Made by a program: the position numbers and the translations under genes. A stretch of 64,000 nucleotides of DNA, from NCBI RefSeq assembly GCF_963259705.1, contig NC_081844.1, positions 44,085,341 to 44,149,340 of the forward strand, written 5' to 3'. Origin of the DNA: Myotis daubentonii. Taxonomy: Eukaryota > Chordata > Mammalia > Chiroptera > Vespertilionidae. The notes under the pieces were generated by a model that saw only the letters and a program-made list of their open reading frames with translations, had not been told where the DNA came from and did not search any database. Positions 34,535 through 46,701 of this stretch are shown here, piece after piece (positions within the stretch are counted from its first letter, which is position 1; every line of letters starts with the position of its first letter).

Positions 34535-35495
34535 ATTGCAAATTTAGCAATACAATTTTACATATCTAATAAAATCATTCATGTAGATTTAAGTATATTT
34601 TTCCTAATTTGAAAATATCATTTAAGATACAGGAAATTAGAAAACTATAAATCATGTATCTTAGTTATTCCTGGGAGTAGTTGTAATATTCCTCGGAGAT
34701 ATTTTCAAACAGTAATTTTTCTAAGTTTAGGCACCTGAATTTGGCTATATTTTCTTACATTCTTTATAAATGTATTTTGTTTCCCAGTTAAGCTATCAGT
34801 ATATGCCCTTTGCTTCTCTATCAAAATAATGAATAGTCTGCCTAATGATGAAAACTGATGATTTGAAAAAAGACACAACTACATGGAATGAGAAAACAAA
34901 ACAAAACTGAATTTCGCTTTTAATCTGCCTCATTATGTTTTATTTTAGAAAAGTCACAAGACATAAGAAGTGTAGTCATTTCCATTCATGAAACAATTTT
35001 TAAAATTAAATCTTAAAAGTCACATAACCAAGGCAAATCAAATTGGCAGAAGGAAAACAAATGAAAATATAATTTGGATGGCATGGAATAATTATTCACA
35101 TCAATATCAAATCAGTGGAAAATTCTAGTTTCTTTTATTTCTGAGTGCAGGTTAGCACAAAACTCTCCAGAAAGAAATAATAGGATAGTTAATCAGACCA
35201 AACAAGATTGCTTGCCAAAATTTCAGTGGGAAAGAAAAAATAGTTTTATTTTAACATCTCAGACTCAATTTTCTTGTTACTTTTTGATAGAATGGAAGTG
35301 CTCACTTCATCATTCTCATATTTTAGAAACTGATGCAATAAGAGAAAAGGTTAAAAAAAAGGCTTTATAGGCAAGTTTTTCTTTATTCCCTCATCAGGGC
35401 ACATTCTATAGGAGATTGTTGTTCTTCTTTATAACTTACCCCCTTTGGAAAAGAAGAGCTAAAACTCTAATATCAAAAACTTTAAAATAATTTTT
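34535..35495. other. AT-rich unassigned sequence
   Basis: Nothing recognised. Confidence 0.45.
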
Positions 35496-36800
35496 ACTTT
35501 TTTGTTTATTGAGATATAATTGACATATAACATTATTCTAGTTTCAGATGCATAGCATAATGATTTGTTATACATATATATTGGGACATTATCACTACAG
35601 CAAGTCCAGGTAACATCCATGACCACACATAGTTATAAAAAATTTTTGTGATGACAATTTTCAGATCTACTCTCTTAGCAATTTTCAACTATATGATACA
35701 GTTTTATTAACTATAGTCACCATGCTCTACATTACATCCCCAGGACTTATTTAGAAAGGGAACCTTGCACTTTTTGACCACCATGACACATTTCACCCAC
35801 CTCCATCTCTGGCAAAACCAACCTGTCCTCTGTATCTATTGTATCTATGTGGTATTGTTGTTTTAATCCCAAATATAGGTGAGATCACACACTATTTCAT
35901 TTTTCTCAGACTGTTTCATTTTCTTTGGAAATTTACCCATAAAGAAGAATTGCTGGATCAATGGTAGTTCCACTTTTTTTTTTTTTTTTTAGGCCCTCCA
36001 TACTGCTTCCCCTAGTCTAGTGGCTGCACCAATTTACATTCCCACCAACAGTGCTCAGGTGTTCCCTTTTCCTCATATCCTTGCCAACACTTGTTATTTC
36101 TTATCTGTTTTCTAATAGTCATTCTAACAGGTGTGAGGTGATATCCATGGTGATTATGACTTGGGTTTCCCTGCTGGTTAGTATGTTAAGCACTTTTTCA
36201 TGTACCTATTGGGCGTCTGCATGTGTTATTTGTGAAAATGTCTGTTCAAATCTTCAGCTCATTTTTGAATTGGATTATTATTTTTTGGTTTTGAGTTGTA
36301 TGCATTCTTTGTTTTGGATATTAACCACATATCACTTATGATTTGCAAATAATTTCATCAGTTACCATTCAGTTTACTGATGGTATCCTTTGTTGTGCAG
36401 AAGCTTTTTAGTTTTTAGTCTCACTTGTTTATTTTTGCTTTTGTTGCTGATGTTTCTGGTGTCAATGCCATAAAATCTTTGTTAAGACTCATCACTTATA
36501 TTTTCTTCTAGTAATTTTATGGCTTCAAGTATTATATTCAATCTTTCATCCATTTTGAGTTGACTTTTTTTGTAGAGTATAAGAAAGTGATCCATTTTCA
36601 TTTTTTTTTTCATGTGGCTTTCCACTTTTCCTAATACTAATTATAGAAGCGTTCTCCTTTCCCCATTATACATTCTTGGCTTTTTATTGTAAATTAATTG
36701 ACTATATATGTGTGGATTTATTTCTGGGCTCTCCATTCTCTTCCATTGGTCTGTGTAACTGTTTATGCCAGTATAACATTGTTTGATATTGTTGTGAATA
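35495..36800 (-). mobile_element. Old L1 3' portion
   Basis: In reverse: L1M-type 3' UTR ('tttattgagatataattgacatataac'), the ORF2 end ('ggctgcaccaatttacattcccaccaacagtg') and further ORF2 ('ttgtgcagaagctttttagttt'). Heavily mutated, no long ORF. Confidence 0.85.
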
Positions 36801-37275
36801 ATTATTTCATGCCATCCATTTGATTACTGTATAAACATAAAGTATAGAAGAAAAATAGGAAAAGATTTTAAGATACATTATAGTCATATGTGTTCACTGA
36901 GTCAAGTCTAAAAATTAGTCCTTATTATATAAACATATTTTATGTTCTTGACCAAAGAGATTGCATAGAGAGTGAAGATCTTTGTTTTCAAAGAGAAAGG
37001 ATTGAATTTATCATGATATATCTAATGATTATTCCAATCATTATTGCTAGAATGATTTTCTTTTTCAACAATAAATCTTCTTTCTGCTTGGAATAGAGAG
37101 ATACACTGATGAAAATCTTGCCCTGAACAATTCAATCTGTTAGGTAGCTATTGATGGCTTTAGTTAGCCTTTTCTCATAAACACAAGGAGGATAATATAG
37201 GCAGGGTGGGGTGTTGTTGGTACAATTTTCTTTGTGTTTCCTTATTAATCTGTCTAGGCTTGAAAAAGGAATAGC
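36800..37275. other. Unassigned sequence
   Basis: No recognised feature. Confidence 0.45.
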
Positions 37276-37279
37276 ATAG

Positions 37280-37512
37280 CAGTGATGGCGAACCTTTTGA
37301 GCTCGGCGTGTCAGCATTTTGAAAAACCCTAACTTAACTCTGGTACTGTGTCACAAATAGAACTTTTTTGATATTTGCAACCATAGTAAAACAAATAATT
37401 ATTTTTGATATTTATTTTATATATTTAAATGCCATTTAACAAAGAAAAATCAACCAAAAAAATGAGTTCACGTGTCACCTCTGACATGCGTGTCATAGGT
37501 TTGCCATCACGG
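37280..37512 (+). mobile_element. Non-autonomous hAT element (CAGTGATGGCGAACC family), copy 1
   Basis: The inverted termini are cagtgatggcgaacc and ggtttgccatcacgg. The body is about 95% like the copies at 48,760 and 51,459. The 8-bp flanks do not match cleanly (gcata is shared). Confidence 0.9.
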
Positions 37513-37577
37513 GCATAAAGCTATTGATCTTTCACAGATTCCCTGACTTACTACTTCTAAATTAAGAAAATTGGAGC

Positions 37578-37785
37578 ACCTTAACCGGTTTGTCTCAGTG
37601 GACAGAGCATCAGCCTGCAGACTCAAGGGTCCCAGGTTCGATTCCAGTCCCTTGGTTGCGGGCACATCCCCAGTAGAGGGTGTGCAAGAGGCAGCTGATC
37701 GATGTTTCTCTCTCATCGATGTTTCTAACTCTCTATCCCTCTCCCTTCCTCTCTGTAAAAAATCAATAAAATATATTTTAAAAAA
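37578..37785 (+). mobile_element. Ves SINE, 14-bp target duplication
   Basis: It starts 'accttaaccggtttgtctcagtgg'. A roughly 12-bp stretch after box B (the 'aagggcatgtac' part found in sister copies) is missing. The target duplication aagaaaattggagc is perfect at 37,564-37,577 and 37,786-37,799. Confidence 0.95.
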
Positions 37786-37804
37786 AAGAAAATTGGAGCT
37801 CATA

Positions 37805-40800
37805 AGAATGAGTTACCTTCATTTTCTCAAATTACATATCCCCTGAGTTTTATGTGAAGTTGTATGGAAGTCAAATAATATTTAATCAATTTTCTAAACA
37901 AAACTATACTTAATTTGTAATCATTTGGAAGTGTGTACACCCTTAGCAGATAGATTTTTTTATTAAGACATTTAGCTGATATTCACTCTTTAATATCATG
38001 CAAGTATATCAAGTATTCAATAAGTAACTTTGTGACACGTTGAATATGCAATGAGAAAAAAATTAAGCATTGACTTTGCCTATTTTTATTCTGGTATATC
38101 CATATTATTACTTAGAACTTTACCTAAGTACATAGTAAGCATTCAATAGGTACTTGTAAAAGAAAGAAAGGAAGGAGGGAAGAAGCATAAGAGGCAGAGA
38201 AGAAGAAAGGAAGAAAAAAGGGAGGAATTATGGGAACCGAGGATCTCAACATTTTGTGTATTTGTAATGAATTTCCTCAAGTTAATTTTTTATCGTATAT
38301 TTCTCTATGGATATTTCATGATGTTGCTTGTCTGTCTATGTGGAACACCTGTAAGAAGGGTCACATACAGATTTTATAGGGGGCGAATTGGAGATAATGA
38401 CTTGTGGCTGTAATAACGAGAGGTAATGTGCAATATACCCAGAGTGAAGTCTGGTGACAGGAATTAAATTAACTCATGTCACTACTGTGAGGCAAGGTTA
38501 ACTTGAACTGAACTAGATCTCATCCCTGCATCCACTTAATAACGGCTCTGCCACAGGATGGTTAGGAGAGCAATTGACTGAATTGTGATATAAGGAAAGC
38601 TTGTAATGATGCCAAAAAAGTGACACAGTCCATATGATACTCATATTCCAAGAAATCCACCTGGAATCTAAGTAGAAAATAATTTTGAATTAAACTTTAT
38701 AGAAATGAAGTTAGGTTTTATCCCCAAACTCTATTTACTGTCTTCTTTTTTGTTTCATCAAGTGTAATGGAAGTTGTCCAACTCAGGCTCAAGATTTTTA
38801 TATAGTAAAATATTGGTTGTTCCAAAATAATTAGCATTTTTATTTTTCAGAAGAATAAAATTCAGGAAAATGGTATCTTACGTTAGATGACTTTCTTTTT
38901 CTTGTACAGTTCATTGGCTTGGATTTGTGCTATAAAATATTTAATATCACTGTTAAATTTATTGGTGACATTTTAAGAAACAGTGTTTCTTTTTCAGTCA
39001 TTGTTAGGTCAAGAGGAAACCATTTCCCAGAACATAAATAAAGCACAGAAAATGTGCCAAAGTTGTTAATTTTTTTTCCTGGCAAACTGTGTAGCAGTTT
39101 GATAGAATTTCTTACCCTTTTATGTGATTACATTCTAAAATCCAGTGGAAAACGTTGAGCCTTTCTCCTGAACAATGATCACGCAGGTAACTGGGAGACG
39201 GGAAGGTGGGAGAGAGGTTGTATACTTACACACAGGGCTTGTCAGTGATGAAGGAAAAAGGAGCCTCCAAATCAAAAGAAATGATAATGCCACAGCCCAA
39301 TATCAAACATGTGTTAATGGGTTTATGCACTCCACAACTTTTATCTCAAATAGCTTCTGTACCGGACATTATGCTAATCATAAACAATTAAAATGGGAAT
39401 AGTACCTTCCTATGAGAAATAAAGTATGTAAACAAAATAAAGAGCTATAGCAGTGCTATACAAAAATAAAGATATCAAAGATATTTGGCAATTCCAAAAC
39501 AGAGATAAAATGGGATACTTCTGCTGGGTAAAGATAGAAGAAACTTTCTGTAGGAGAAGGATCTGAACTAAATTTCAATATTGATGAAGAAATTACCAGG
39601 GCAATGGGGGTTGGAGTATAGTCCAGACAGAGAAAAAAGATTATGCAAAGTTGTGAAAGTGTGAGAGGGCATTGAAAAAAATGCAAGTATTGTAGTTCAA
39701 ATTGCCTAAGGGGTGCAGGTGGGCTGCAAACTGGACAAGAAACTCAGGACACTGACGTGGCCTTCCAAGAAGCTTGGATTTAAAGGAACAAGAGTCACTG
39801 AAGCATTTCTCTAATGAGTAATGGCAGGATCTGATTTGGGTTCCAGGACTCGCTTTGACCACAAGGTGGAGAATAAATTTGAGAGGAAGCAAGAATGAAT
39901 ACAGGATGACATGAGTTAGAACATTGAGTCTAAACAATAAAGTCATATGACTGAAAAAAAATGGCAGAATGTTTAAGAAATGACCTTACTGTTATTTTAG
40001 GTTCAGAACAACAAGTTTATAATTTCATGGTGAGATCTGGAGAGACCACAGACAACTTAAATAATTTATCCTACGTAGGCTTTTATTAAAATATTTTGAT
40101 CAAATATCAAAACAACAGCCATATAAAAAATTAAAGATAAAGTTTAGCAAATCACCCAAATTTTGTTCAACCTGACACCAGAAATTTTGTCTGTAGTTTG
40201 TTTCCCTTGAAGAGATGTATTCTCTCTATAGCCTCATTCAGCTCCTAGGCCATTCAAGGTATTTCTAGTTGCTAAATTCTTTAATTTCCCATTGTGAATA
40301 AAAGTGTACCAGATTAATATGTTGTGATATTTACTATATCGAATCCATATTATAGTCATTCAAATACAAAAGACATTTCCAAAGTTACCTGGTTTGTGTA
40401 GCATCATGAAGAAAGTTACCAAGTGTTTACCATAGGTATGTCATGGAAGCTAACTTCCCACATCAAGACTCAGAACTTAAACTTCCTTATATACACTTCT
40501 GAAATTATACTGTGGTTTCTGGATCAAAACTTCAAACAGTGGAAATTACTTGTAATGATGTCACAGTAAACCTCACCAACATCTGCAAACTAAACCTCTG
40601 GCAAATGATTGTGTGGCAAGGTCATGAACATTCATGGAATGAATGACCAGTGTCCTTTTTGACATTTTCTCCATTATCAACAGAAGATTGTCAGTTAAAA
40701 CAAAAGTTCTAATACTCAGTCAATTTAGATAAACATACAGATTCAATCTTGTGTTTTGTGATGGGAGCATAGCACAGTCCTGGCAATGAGTACATTTTTT

Positions 40801-41478
40801 GTTGCTATCTTGTGCATAGATCGTCTTTCCTCAGTTTTCCGTAGAAAGATCTTTCTTTATGTTGGACTGGAGAACTTGCCAAAACATTGAACATACATTA
40901 CTTACTTGGCTTTATTGTAATTATCTATTGCTTGGTCTGTTTCCTCTAATATATTGTTAGCTTCAAGTGGGGTACAATGGTGACTTTTTCTCTGCCCAAA
41001 CCCCTGGCACTGAGATTTTCCCATGGAAGGTATCAATAAATACTTGGTGAATGATTATATAAATAGAATGTATCAATACTTTAAAAATTCCCTGGACAGT
41101 AAATTGCCTAATATTTAGGATATAAATAAAATGAAAAAGGTTAATATTCCTCAAATGAGAAAATAGTTATTGAGTTGTCTAAGCTGTAAGTGACAATGCT
41201 AAGGTCTTCTGGGCATATTAAGAAGGAATCTATCTCATTATTAACTATATTTTATAAGATAATGGACTACAATGTATGAATCATGGTTCCAGAAAGAGGC
41301 CTAGGAATTGTTTCTTAAAAATAATAGCTGCTATAACTTAGAGACCAGAAAAAGAAACTCTCATCTTTCTATCACACAATTCATGGTGCAGCATCTGCCC
41401 ACTAATTATAGCTCTCATTGCGGTAACATAAGCCAGGCTTCGTGGACCTTGAGCAAACCAGAGATGAGTCTAAATAAA
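37805..41478. other. Mostly unassigned, with old repeat traces
   Basis: About 3.7 kb with no young element. A MIR tail lies at 38,105-38,155 ('acatagtaagcattcaata') and a purine-rich GAAA/GGAA tract at 38,159-38,224. 39,430-39,950 has a pattern like an ancient interspersed repeat ('gagggcattg', 'gatctgatttggg') that I cannot name. No gene recognised. Confidence 0.4.
38159..38224. repeat. Purine-rich low-complexity tract
   Basis: Almost only A and G on the plus strand, with degenerate gaaa and ggaa units. Confidence 0.85.
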
Positions 41479-41504
41479 AATATAATTTTAATTGTATTAT
41501 TTTT

Positions 41505-41720
41505 TAAAATTTATCTTTATTGTTGAAAGTATTACAGATGCCCCCTTTGTTGTTGTTTCTTCCCATTGACCCCCCTCTACCCCGCACCCGTCCCTCGCAG
41601 GCCTTCACCACACTATTGTTTGTGTCCATCAGCTATGCATATATGCATATAAATTCTCAGGTTAATCTCTCCCCACCCACCCACCCTGCCTTCAATCTGA
41701 AATTTGTCAGTCTCTGAAAA
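41505..41720 (-). mobile_element. L1 3' UTR, short 5'-truncated insertion
   Basis: In reverse, the bat L1 3' UTR ('gtgtccatcagctatgcatatatgcatat'), only about 200 bp. Near-identical flanks ataattttaatt and ataatttttaatt form the target duplication. Confidence 0.85.
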
Positions 41721-41721
41721 G

Positions 41722-42565
41722 ATAATTTTTAATTAATAAAAGTTAAAATTATTGGAAAAGATAATGGCTGGAAATGGATATGACTAAATTATAGAGTACC
41801 TTGAACATCCATGTTTTTAATTTAAAAAATAAAAGGAATACTGGAGAATCTCTGAAAGCTTGCAATGCTTAGATTAAGAAATTAACAAATTAGATTAAGA
41901 AAAACTCCTGGATCTAATTAAAGTCCAAATGGAGTACAGGCCAACAAACAGGTAGTCTCAAGATGTTTTTAGGTTATTCCTTAAGACTGAGTAATTGTTG
42001 AATGAAAATTCATTTATTTAATGGCACATTTTTTTCTTTATAGGAAGAGTTTCACTCAGCCTGCTCGCATAAAATCTTTTATCGTCACAGTATGAAACAG
42101 AACACTCTGTGTGATGGATCTCGGCTTTATCAATGTAGCGTGCCTATGTATTTATGTGGCAGTGTCCTGAAAATAAGATAGCTCATAAGTCATGGTTCAT
42201 TTGAACTTTGGGTGGACCAGAGGTGAGCGATGATGCCCTCTGTTCAGCTCTGTGCAAAGGAAAGTGTCAGTTTCAATTTCTGGAATGTGTGCATCCAAAA
42301 ACACAATATCATCACACTCATCTTGCCATTCAGAGTAATTTCTCATCTTCTGTAAAGTAATGGAAACCGACAGGCTAGTGTGATCATAAGACTGACAGTC
42401 CACAGCCAGTGCTCATTACAGAGATAGTTCTTTCCTTTAATTAACAATGGGCAGAAGACTCTGATTTGCATAAGAGAAATGCTTGTTCAATACCTTAGCA
42501 CCTTGTGCCTCACAATATCCAATCCAAGCTGGAAAAGCATTTCTATTGTTATAAAAGCTACTGGA
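41722..42565. other. Unassigned sequence
   Basis: No supported repeat or gene. Confidence 0.45.
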
Positions 42566-42568
42566 ACA

Positions 42569-42900
42569 TCTATATAACAAAAGCCCAGTGACTGAAACAG
42601 CGGAACCACCAGAATGACCAGAGACCAGAATGACCACGGCCTCTCGCCCAGGCTGGCCCCGCGCCCTAGCAAGTGGTTAGGGGTAATCAGGCAGGCAGGT
42701 GAGTGGTTAGAGGCAATCTGGCATGCAGGTGAATGATTAGAGGCAATCAGGCAGGCAGGCAGAGGCAGTTAGGGGTGATTAGGCAGACAGGTGAGCAGTT
42801 AGGAGCCAGCAGTCCCAGATTGCGAGAGGGTGCAGGCCAGGCCGAGGGAACCACTCCCCACCCCCCCATGCACGAATTTTGCGCACTGGGCCTCTACTAG
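42569..42900 (+). mobile_element. HeliBat-type Helitron, 332 bp
   Basis: It opens TCTATATAACAAAAG after a host A. It ends with a hairpin remnant (atgcacgaattttgcgcac) and ggcctctactag. The 3' end carries extra bases before CTAG and is followed by G, not T, so the end is slightly altered. Inside is a tandem array of about 30-bp units (gtggttaggggcaatcaggc type, about four copies). Confidence 0.88.
42680..42815. repeat. ~30-bp minisatellite inside Helitron
   Basis: Units of the form 'gtgagtggttagaggcaatc' plus 'aggcaggcag' repeat about four times. The same motif, reversed, lies near 5,130-5,170 in the large Helitron, so the repeat belongs to the family. Confidence 0.8.
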
Positions 42901-42904
42901 GAAA

Positions 42905-43610
42905 ATAAAAGGGAAAAAATTAACAATTTTAGAAAAAATAAATTCCAATATTAATAAGCTAACATAATGTCATTGCTTCTGTGAAGACCAACTAGGGAAC
43001 AAGGTGCAAACAGGGATTTAAAAAAAAAAGTCAAAACCAACAAAATCATATAAGAAATGTACTGTTTAACAGCCATAAAAAATTGTCGTGTTAGTATAAA
43101 AAAATAAATAGATGTTGGAAGCTAAAGTTGACACTATATTTTTAAAGGTGAAAGAATAACTGAAAAGTGATGTAGGAGTGCAAACAAGAGAGTTAAGTTT
43201 CTTTATTAAAGGAGAAATAGTTTCTGGTTGGAAAAACTACTGGACTGAAAAATAAGTTACTTCTGTGCATTTTGAACACTCATGGCATGACTATTAGATA
43301 CACCTGAACAGCACCTATTTTTCAAGTATAGCTTTAAGTAGAGTTCTTACTAAAGCAAGACCCTAAAATTAACTACCCTACTGTATTAAAGAAGACAATA
43401 CTGCCCTTTATAACAGATTAATATATAAGGATTTAATCAAGAATGAGCAAATAAGAATTCACTATTTTAGTTGTGTTGTTTTGCATATTCACACAAAGAA
43501 AATATTGACCTGTGAGCCTGGAGCAAATGTTAGCCTCCAGGAAACCGTACACAGTGGTCTGCATCTCCCCTATGCTTTTACAGGGCTCTGGGTATTTTCT
43601 TATACAGCAC
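42905..43610. other. AT-rich unassigned sequence
   Basis: Nothing recognised. Confidence 0.45.
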
Positions 43611-43614
43611 TTAC

Positions 43615-43728
43615 CACATTGTTACAGCCATCGTTCTTGTCTCTATCACTAGATTATGAGAATTGTGTTTCACTTATCTTTCAGCACCCAGCATAGTTAT
43701 TGGCACACACTTGGAACTTTATAAATGA
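43615..43728 (+). mobile_element. L2/MIR-like tail
   Basis: 'actagattatgagaattgtgtttcact' then 'cagcacccagcatagttattggcacac' and 'ttataaatga' follow the layout of old L2/MIR 3' ends. Low identity. Confidence 0.45.
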
Positions 43729-43730
43729 CT

Positions 43731-44499
43731 AGGGGCCCAGTGCACAAATTTGTGCACCTTGAAAGGAAGTATGGGCTGTGAGGCTGCGGTGGGCACAGAG
43801 GCGGGTCTCGGCCCATCCTCTGCGTCCCCGCCTGGCCCCTACGCTGTCACCCCCAGTCCCCTGTCTGCCAGCAGCCCCGCTCCCGCTGCTCCCATGCACT
43901 GACGGCACCAGCCCCGCTTGCACCTGCTGGTAGCGTGGAGCTATTGGGGCCAGAGCCAGCAATGAGTGCAAGCAGTGGCTGCTGCCCTGATCACCCCTCA
44001 GGAGCAGGGGGAGGTGGAGAAGCCCTCAGGGGCAATTGGGGCCAGCAGCTGCTACTTGCACCCACTGACGGCGCCAAGTGATTTGGACCGGTGAACGGTG
44101 GCTCCAGCACCAGCTGTGGTTGCTAACTAGCGGGGCTGGCACCAGCAGCAGATGCAAGCAGCAGCTCCTGCAGCGGGTGGAAGCAGAGCTGGTGCCAGCA
44201 GCAGGTGCGAGCGCTGGGTGGGACCGTGGTACGTGGGAGCAAAGAATTTTCAGTAACCTCCAGAGGCTTGCTCTGATGACAGTGACCAATGCCCCACCTT
44301 GGTGCCCCTGCTCACCTCCACCATTCCACCGTGGCTGACACCCGCCATGTTCCGCACTTTGCCACCTGCTGCCAAAGCCCACCGTGTTCTGTGCGCGCGC
44401 GCACCCTGGTGGTCACAGCTCACGTTGTGACCAGTTGTTCAGTTGTTTGGTTGTTCTGCTGTTCAGTCTATTTGCATGTTAGCCTTTTACTATATAGGA
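43731..44499 (-). mobile_element. HeliBat-type Helitron, 769 bp
   Basis: The 5' end is at 44,499 (TCCTATATAGTAAAAGGCTA, with ATGCAAAT downstream). The 3' end is CTAG at 43,731-43,734, with hairpin gtgcacaaatttgtgcac at about 43,741-43,758. The GC-rich interior has 'gccagcagcagg'-like repeats. No transposase; ORFs inside are compositional. Confidence 0.93.
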
Positions 44500-45348
44500 T
44501 TACTGGAAAAAAGTGCATGAATATTTGGGGTTTAAGTTGATTCTCAAACCTTTGTAGAGCCTGTATGTCACTACTGTTAGAAATTTTAAGCAAGTGACTA
44601 AGGTAGGCTCATAAAGTTTTAGAGATGTTAATAACTTGATTAGTTTGTCCTTTCAAAACAGTATTTGCAGTTTTTTAGATTTATATATGAATATACAATG
44701 TTTCCACATTTAAGAATGCTAATTGAGAAAAATTAAAAATGAGAAAATTTAATGGAAGTAGAAATAAATAAAACATTAAGACCTGATGAAAGTAAAATTT
44801 GCCATGATTATAGTTAAGACAAAAAGTTACTCCACATATTAATGTATTCACTCATTAATCTATCCATTCATTCAAAAAGTATCATGTCAGGCATGGGCTA
44901 TATGTTCTGGATATGGAAATAGTAGAGACTAAGAGAAAGAGCGTGCCCTAGGGCTTATGGGTAGGATGGGTATAAAAGCTCAATGAAGGGGCACCAAACC
45001 TTGACTTTTATGATCCCTAGAAAGTGTCCAAGGCAAATAGAACAAGATAAATAAAACATGCTAAGACCCAGAGATAGAAGATAGCATATATTTTCAAAGA
45101 ATTAAAAGGTATTTAGATGCTCTTTTGCATAGACTATACATACTTATCTAGGAAAAAATAATCTTTTTCAAAAATCTGTAGATATATCAAACTGCATAGG
45201 CAGTTTCTTTCACTTTTAGTAAGGCTTGCTTTCCTTGCTTCCTTCTCCTGCCACCTCTCCCAAATTGAACCTGAGTTTTCTGACATCTCAAGCAATGAAG
45301 GTTTAACAGAATTCTACTTGGTTTGCATTACTTATTTTATTATGTACA
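44500..45348. other. Unassigned sequence
   Basis: No feature recognised. Confidence 0.45.
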
Positions 45349-45350
45349 TA

Positions 45351-45514
45351 CTAGAGGCCCGATGCACAAAATTCATGCAAGAGTAGGCCTTCCTTCCCCA
45401 GGCGGCCAGCACCAGCTTCCCTCTGGCACCCAGGACCTGGGCTTCCCTCACAGCCCCAGTTTCATCAGGAAGGACGCCTGGTCTAATTAGCATATTACAC
45501 TTTTATATTATAGA
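45351..45514 (-). mobile_element. Minimal HeliBat-type Helitron, 164 bp
   Basis: The 5' end is TCTATAATATAAAAGTG at 45,514 and the 3' end CTAG at 45,351-45,354, with hairpin gatgcacaaaattcatgca. Both termini are present with under 110 bp between them. Host A^T flanks fit. Confidence 0.9.
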
Positions 45515-46488
45515 TTGTTAAACTTAAATGAAAAGATGTATTTCTGATCTTAAACCCCATCTTATATATTCACCAAATAGTCTAATCTTTCTATAAAGCA
45601 TGTGGCAGAAAGGGCATAAACTGAGCTCAGTTGAGTAGGACAAATGGCCAAGGCCTGAGTTGGAGAAATTAATGGGTGGTGATCCCTCAGCAAGGTTTCC
45701 AGTGGAAGTGGTAATGTTTGCTGCACAGTGACTCCAAAATGTTCTCACTCTGAACATTTGTATTGTTCCTTAATATGTACTCTAATAATGGTCCTTCTAG
45801 GAACATTCCCTAGATGTATGGGTATAAAACATGAAGTCTATTAACTCCTTGAAATTTTATGCAGACTTTTATATGACTATAACATGCACAGTTTCCAAAA
45901 GTGTGGTCATGGTTTCCATCATATTCTTCCAGGGGTCCATGACCCACCAAATTGTTAATGCTACGTTTAGGCATTAAACAATGTCAGAAACAAATTGAAG
46001 TCTCAAACACCAATTTCATCCACTGCAGATAATCTGTTAGTGTGACATTAGGTAGAAGGTCAATGCCTGCTTTGGGTAACAAGGCCTTTTAGGAGGAAAT
46101 TGTCTTCTACCTGCATATCATCTTTATCTTCTGCCTGTGTGGCATAAGATATGAAAATAAAGTACCACAGCTTGCTTCATTTCTTTTTAGACATTCAGAT
46201 TTTATCTTAAAAGCCTCAAACCAGAACTAATGTTACTAGTGACTTAACATAATTTCCCCAGTCCTTCTCAGAAATAGACTGTTTCCTGATTTGCTTTGCC
46301 AGCTGTCCTAGGATTTGAATGCTACATCTGTAATATGAAGTAATAAAACATCTGCTTCTATAAACTGAGCATCCAAGAGGACAGACACTTGATAATCCCT
46401 CTTTGCAATTAAGGATTTTTCTGGTGGCCTAAAATAGATAACATAGAACTCCTCAAATGTCCCAATTATTACTGAGGGTGGTAAGACT
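45515..46488. other. Unassigned sequence
   Basis: No repeat or gene recognised. Confidence 0.45.
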
Positions 46489-46505
46489 TCAAGAATAGCA
46501 TTTCT

Positions 46506-46701
46506 GCCCTAACCGGTTTGGCTCAGTGGATAGAGCGTTGGCCTGTGGACTGAAGGGTCCCAGGTTCGATTCCAGTCAAGGGCATGTACCTTGGTTGCAG
46601 ACACATCCCCAGTAGGAGGTGTGCAGGAAGAGGCCGATTGATGTATCTCTCTCATTGATGTTTCTAACTATCCCTCTCCCTTTCTCTCTGTAAAAAATAA
46701 A
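46506..46701 (+). mobile_element. Ves SINE split in its tail by a Helitron
   Basis: A near-consensus Ves: 'gccctaaccggtttggctcagtgg', box B 'caggttcgattccagtc', tail 'ctctgtaaaaaataaa'. The tail resumes after the Helitron at 47,794 (aacatataaaaaag). The target duplication is aagaatagcatttct on the left (46,491-46,505) and aagatagcattcct on the right (47,806-47,819). Confidence 0.93.

Noticed and set aside
43731..44499. CpG island with possible gene start
   Set aside because: The GC-rich part lies exactly between Helitron termini, so composition is explained by the element.
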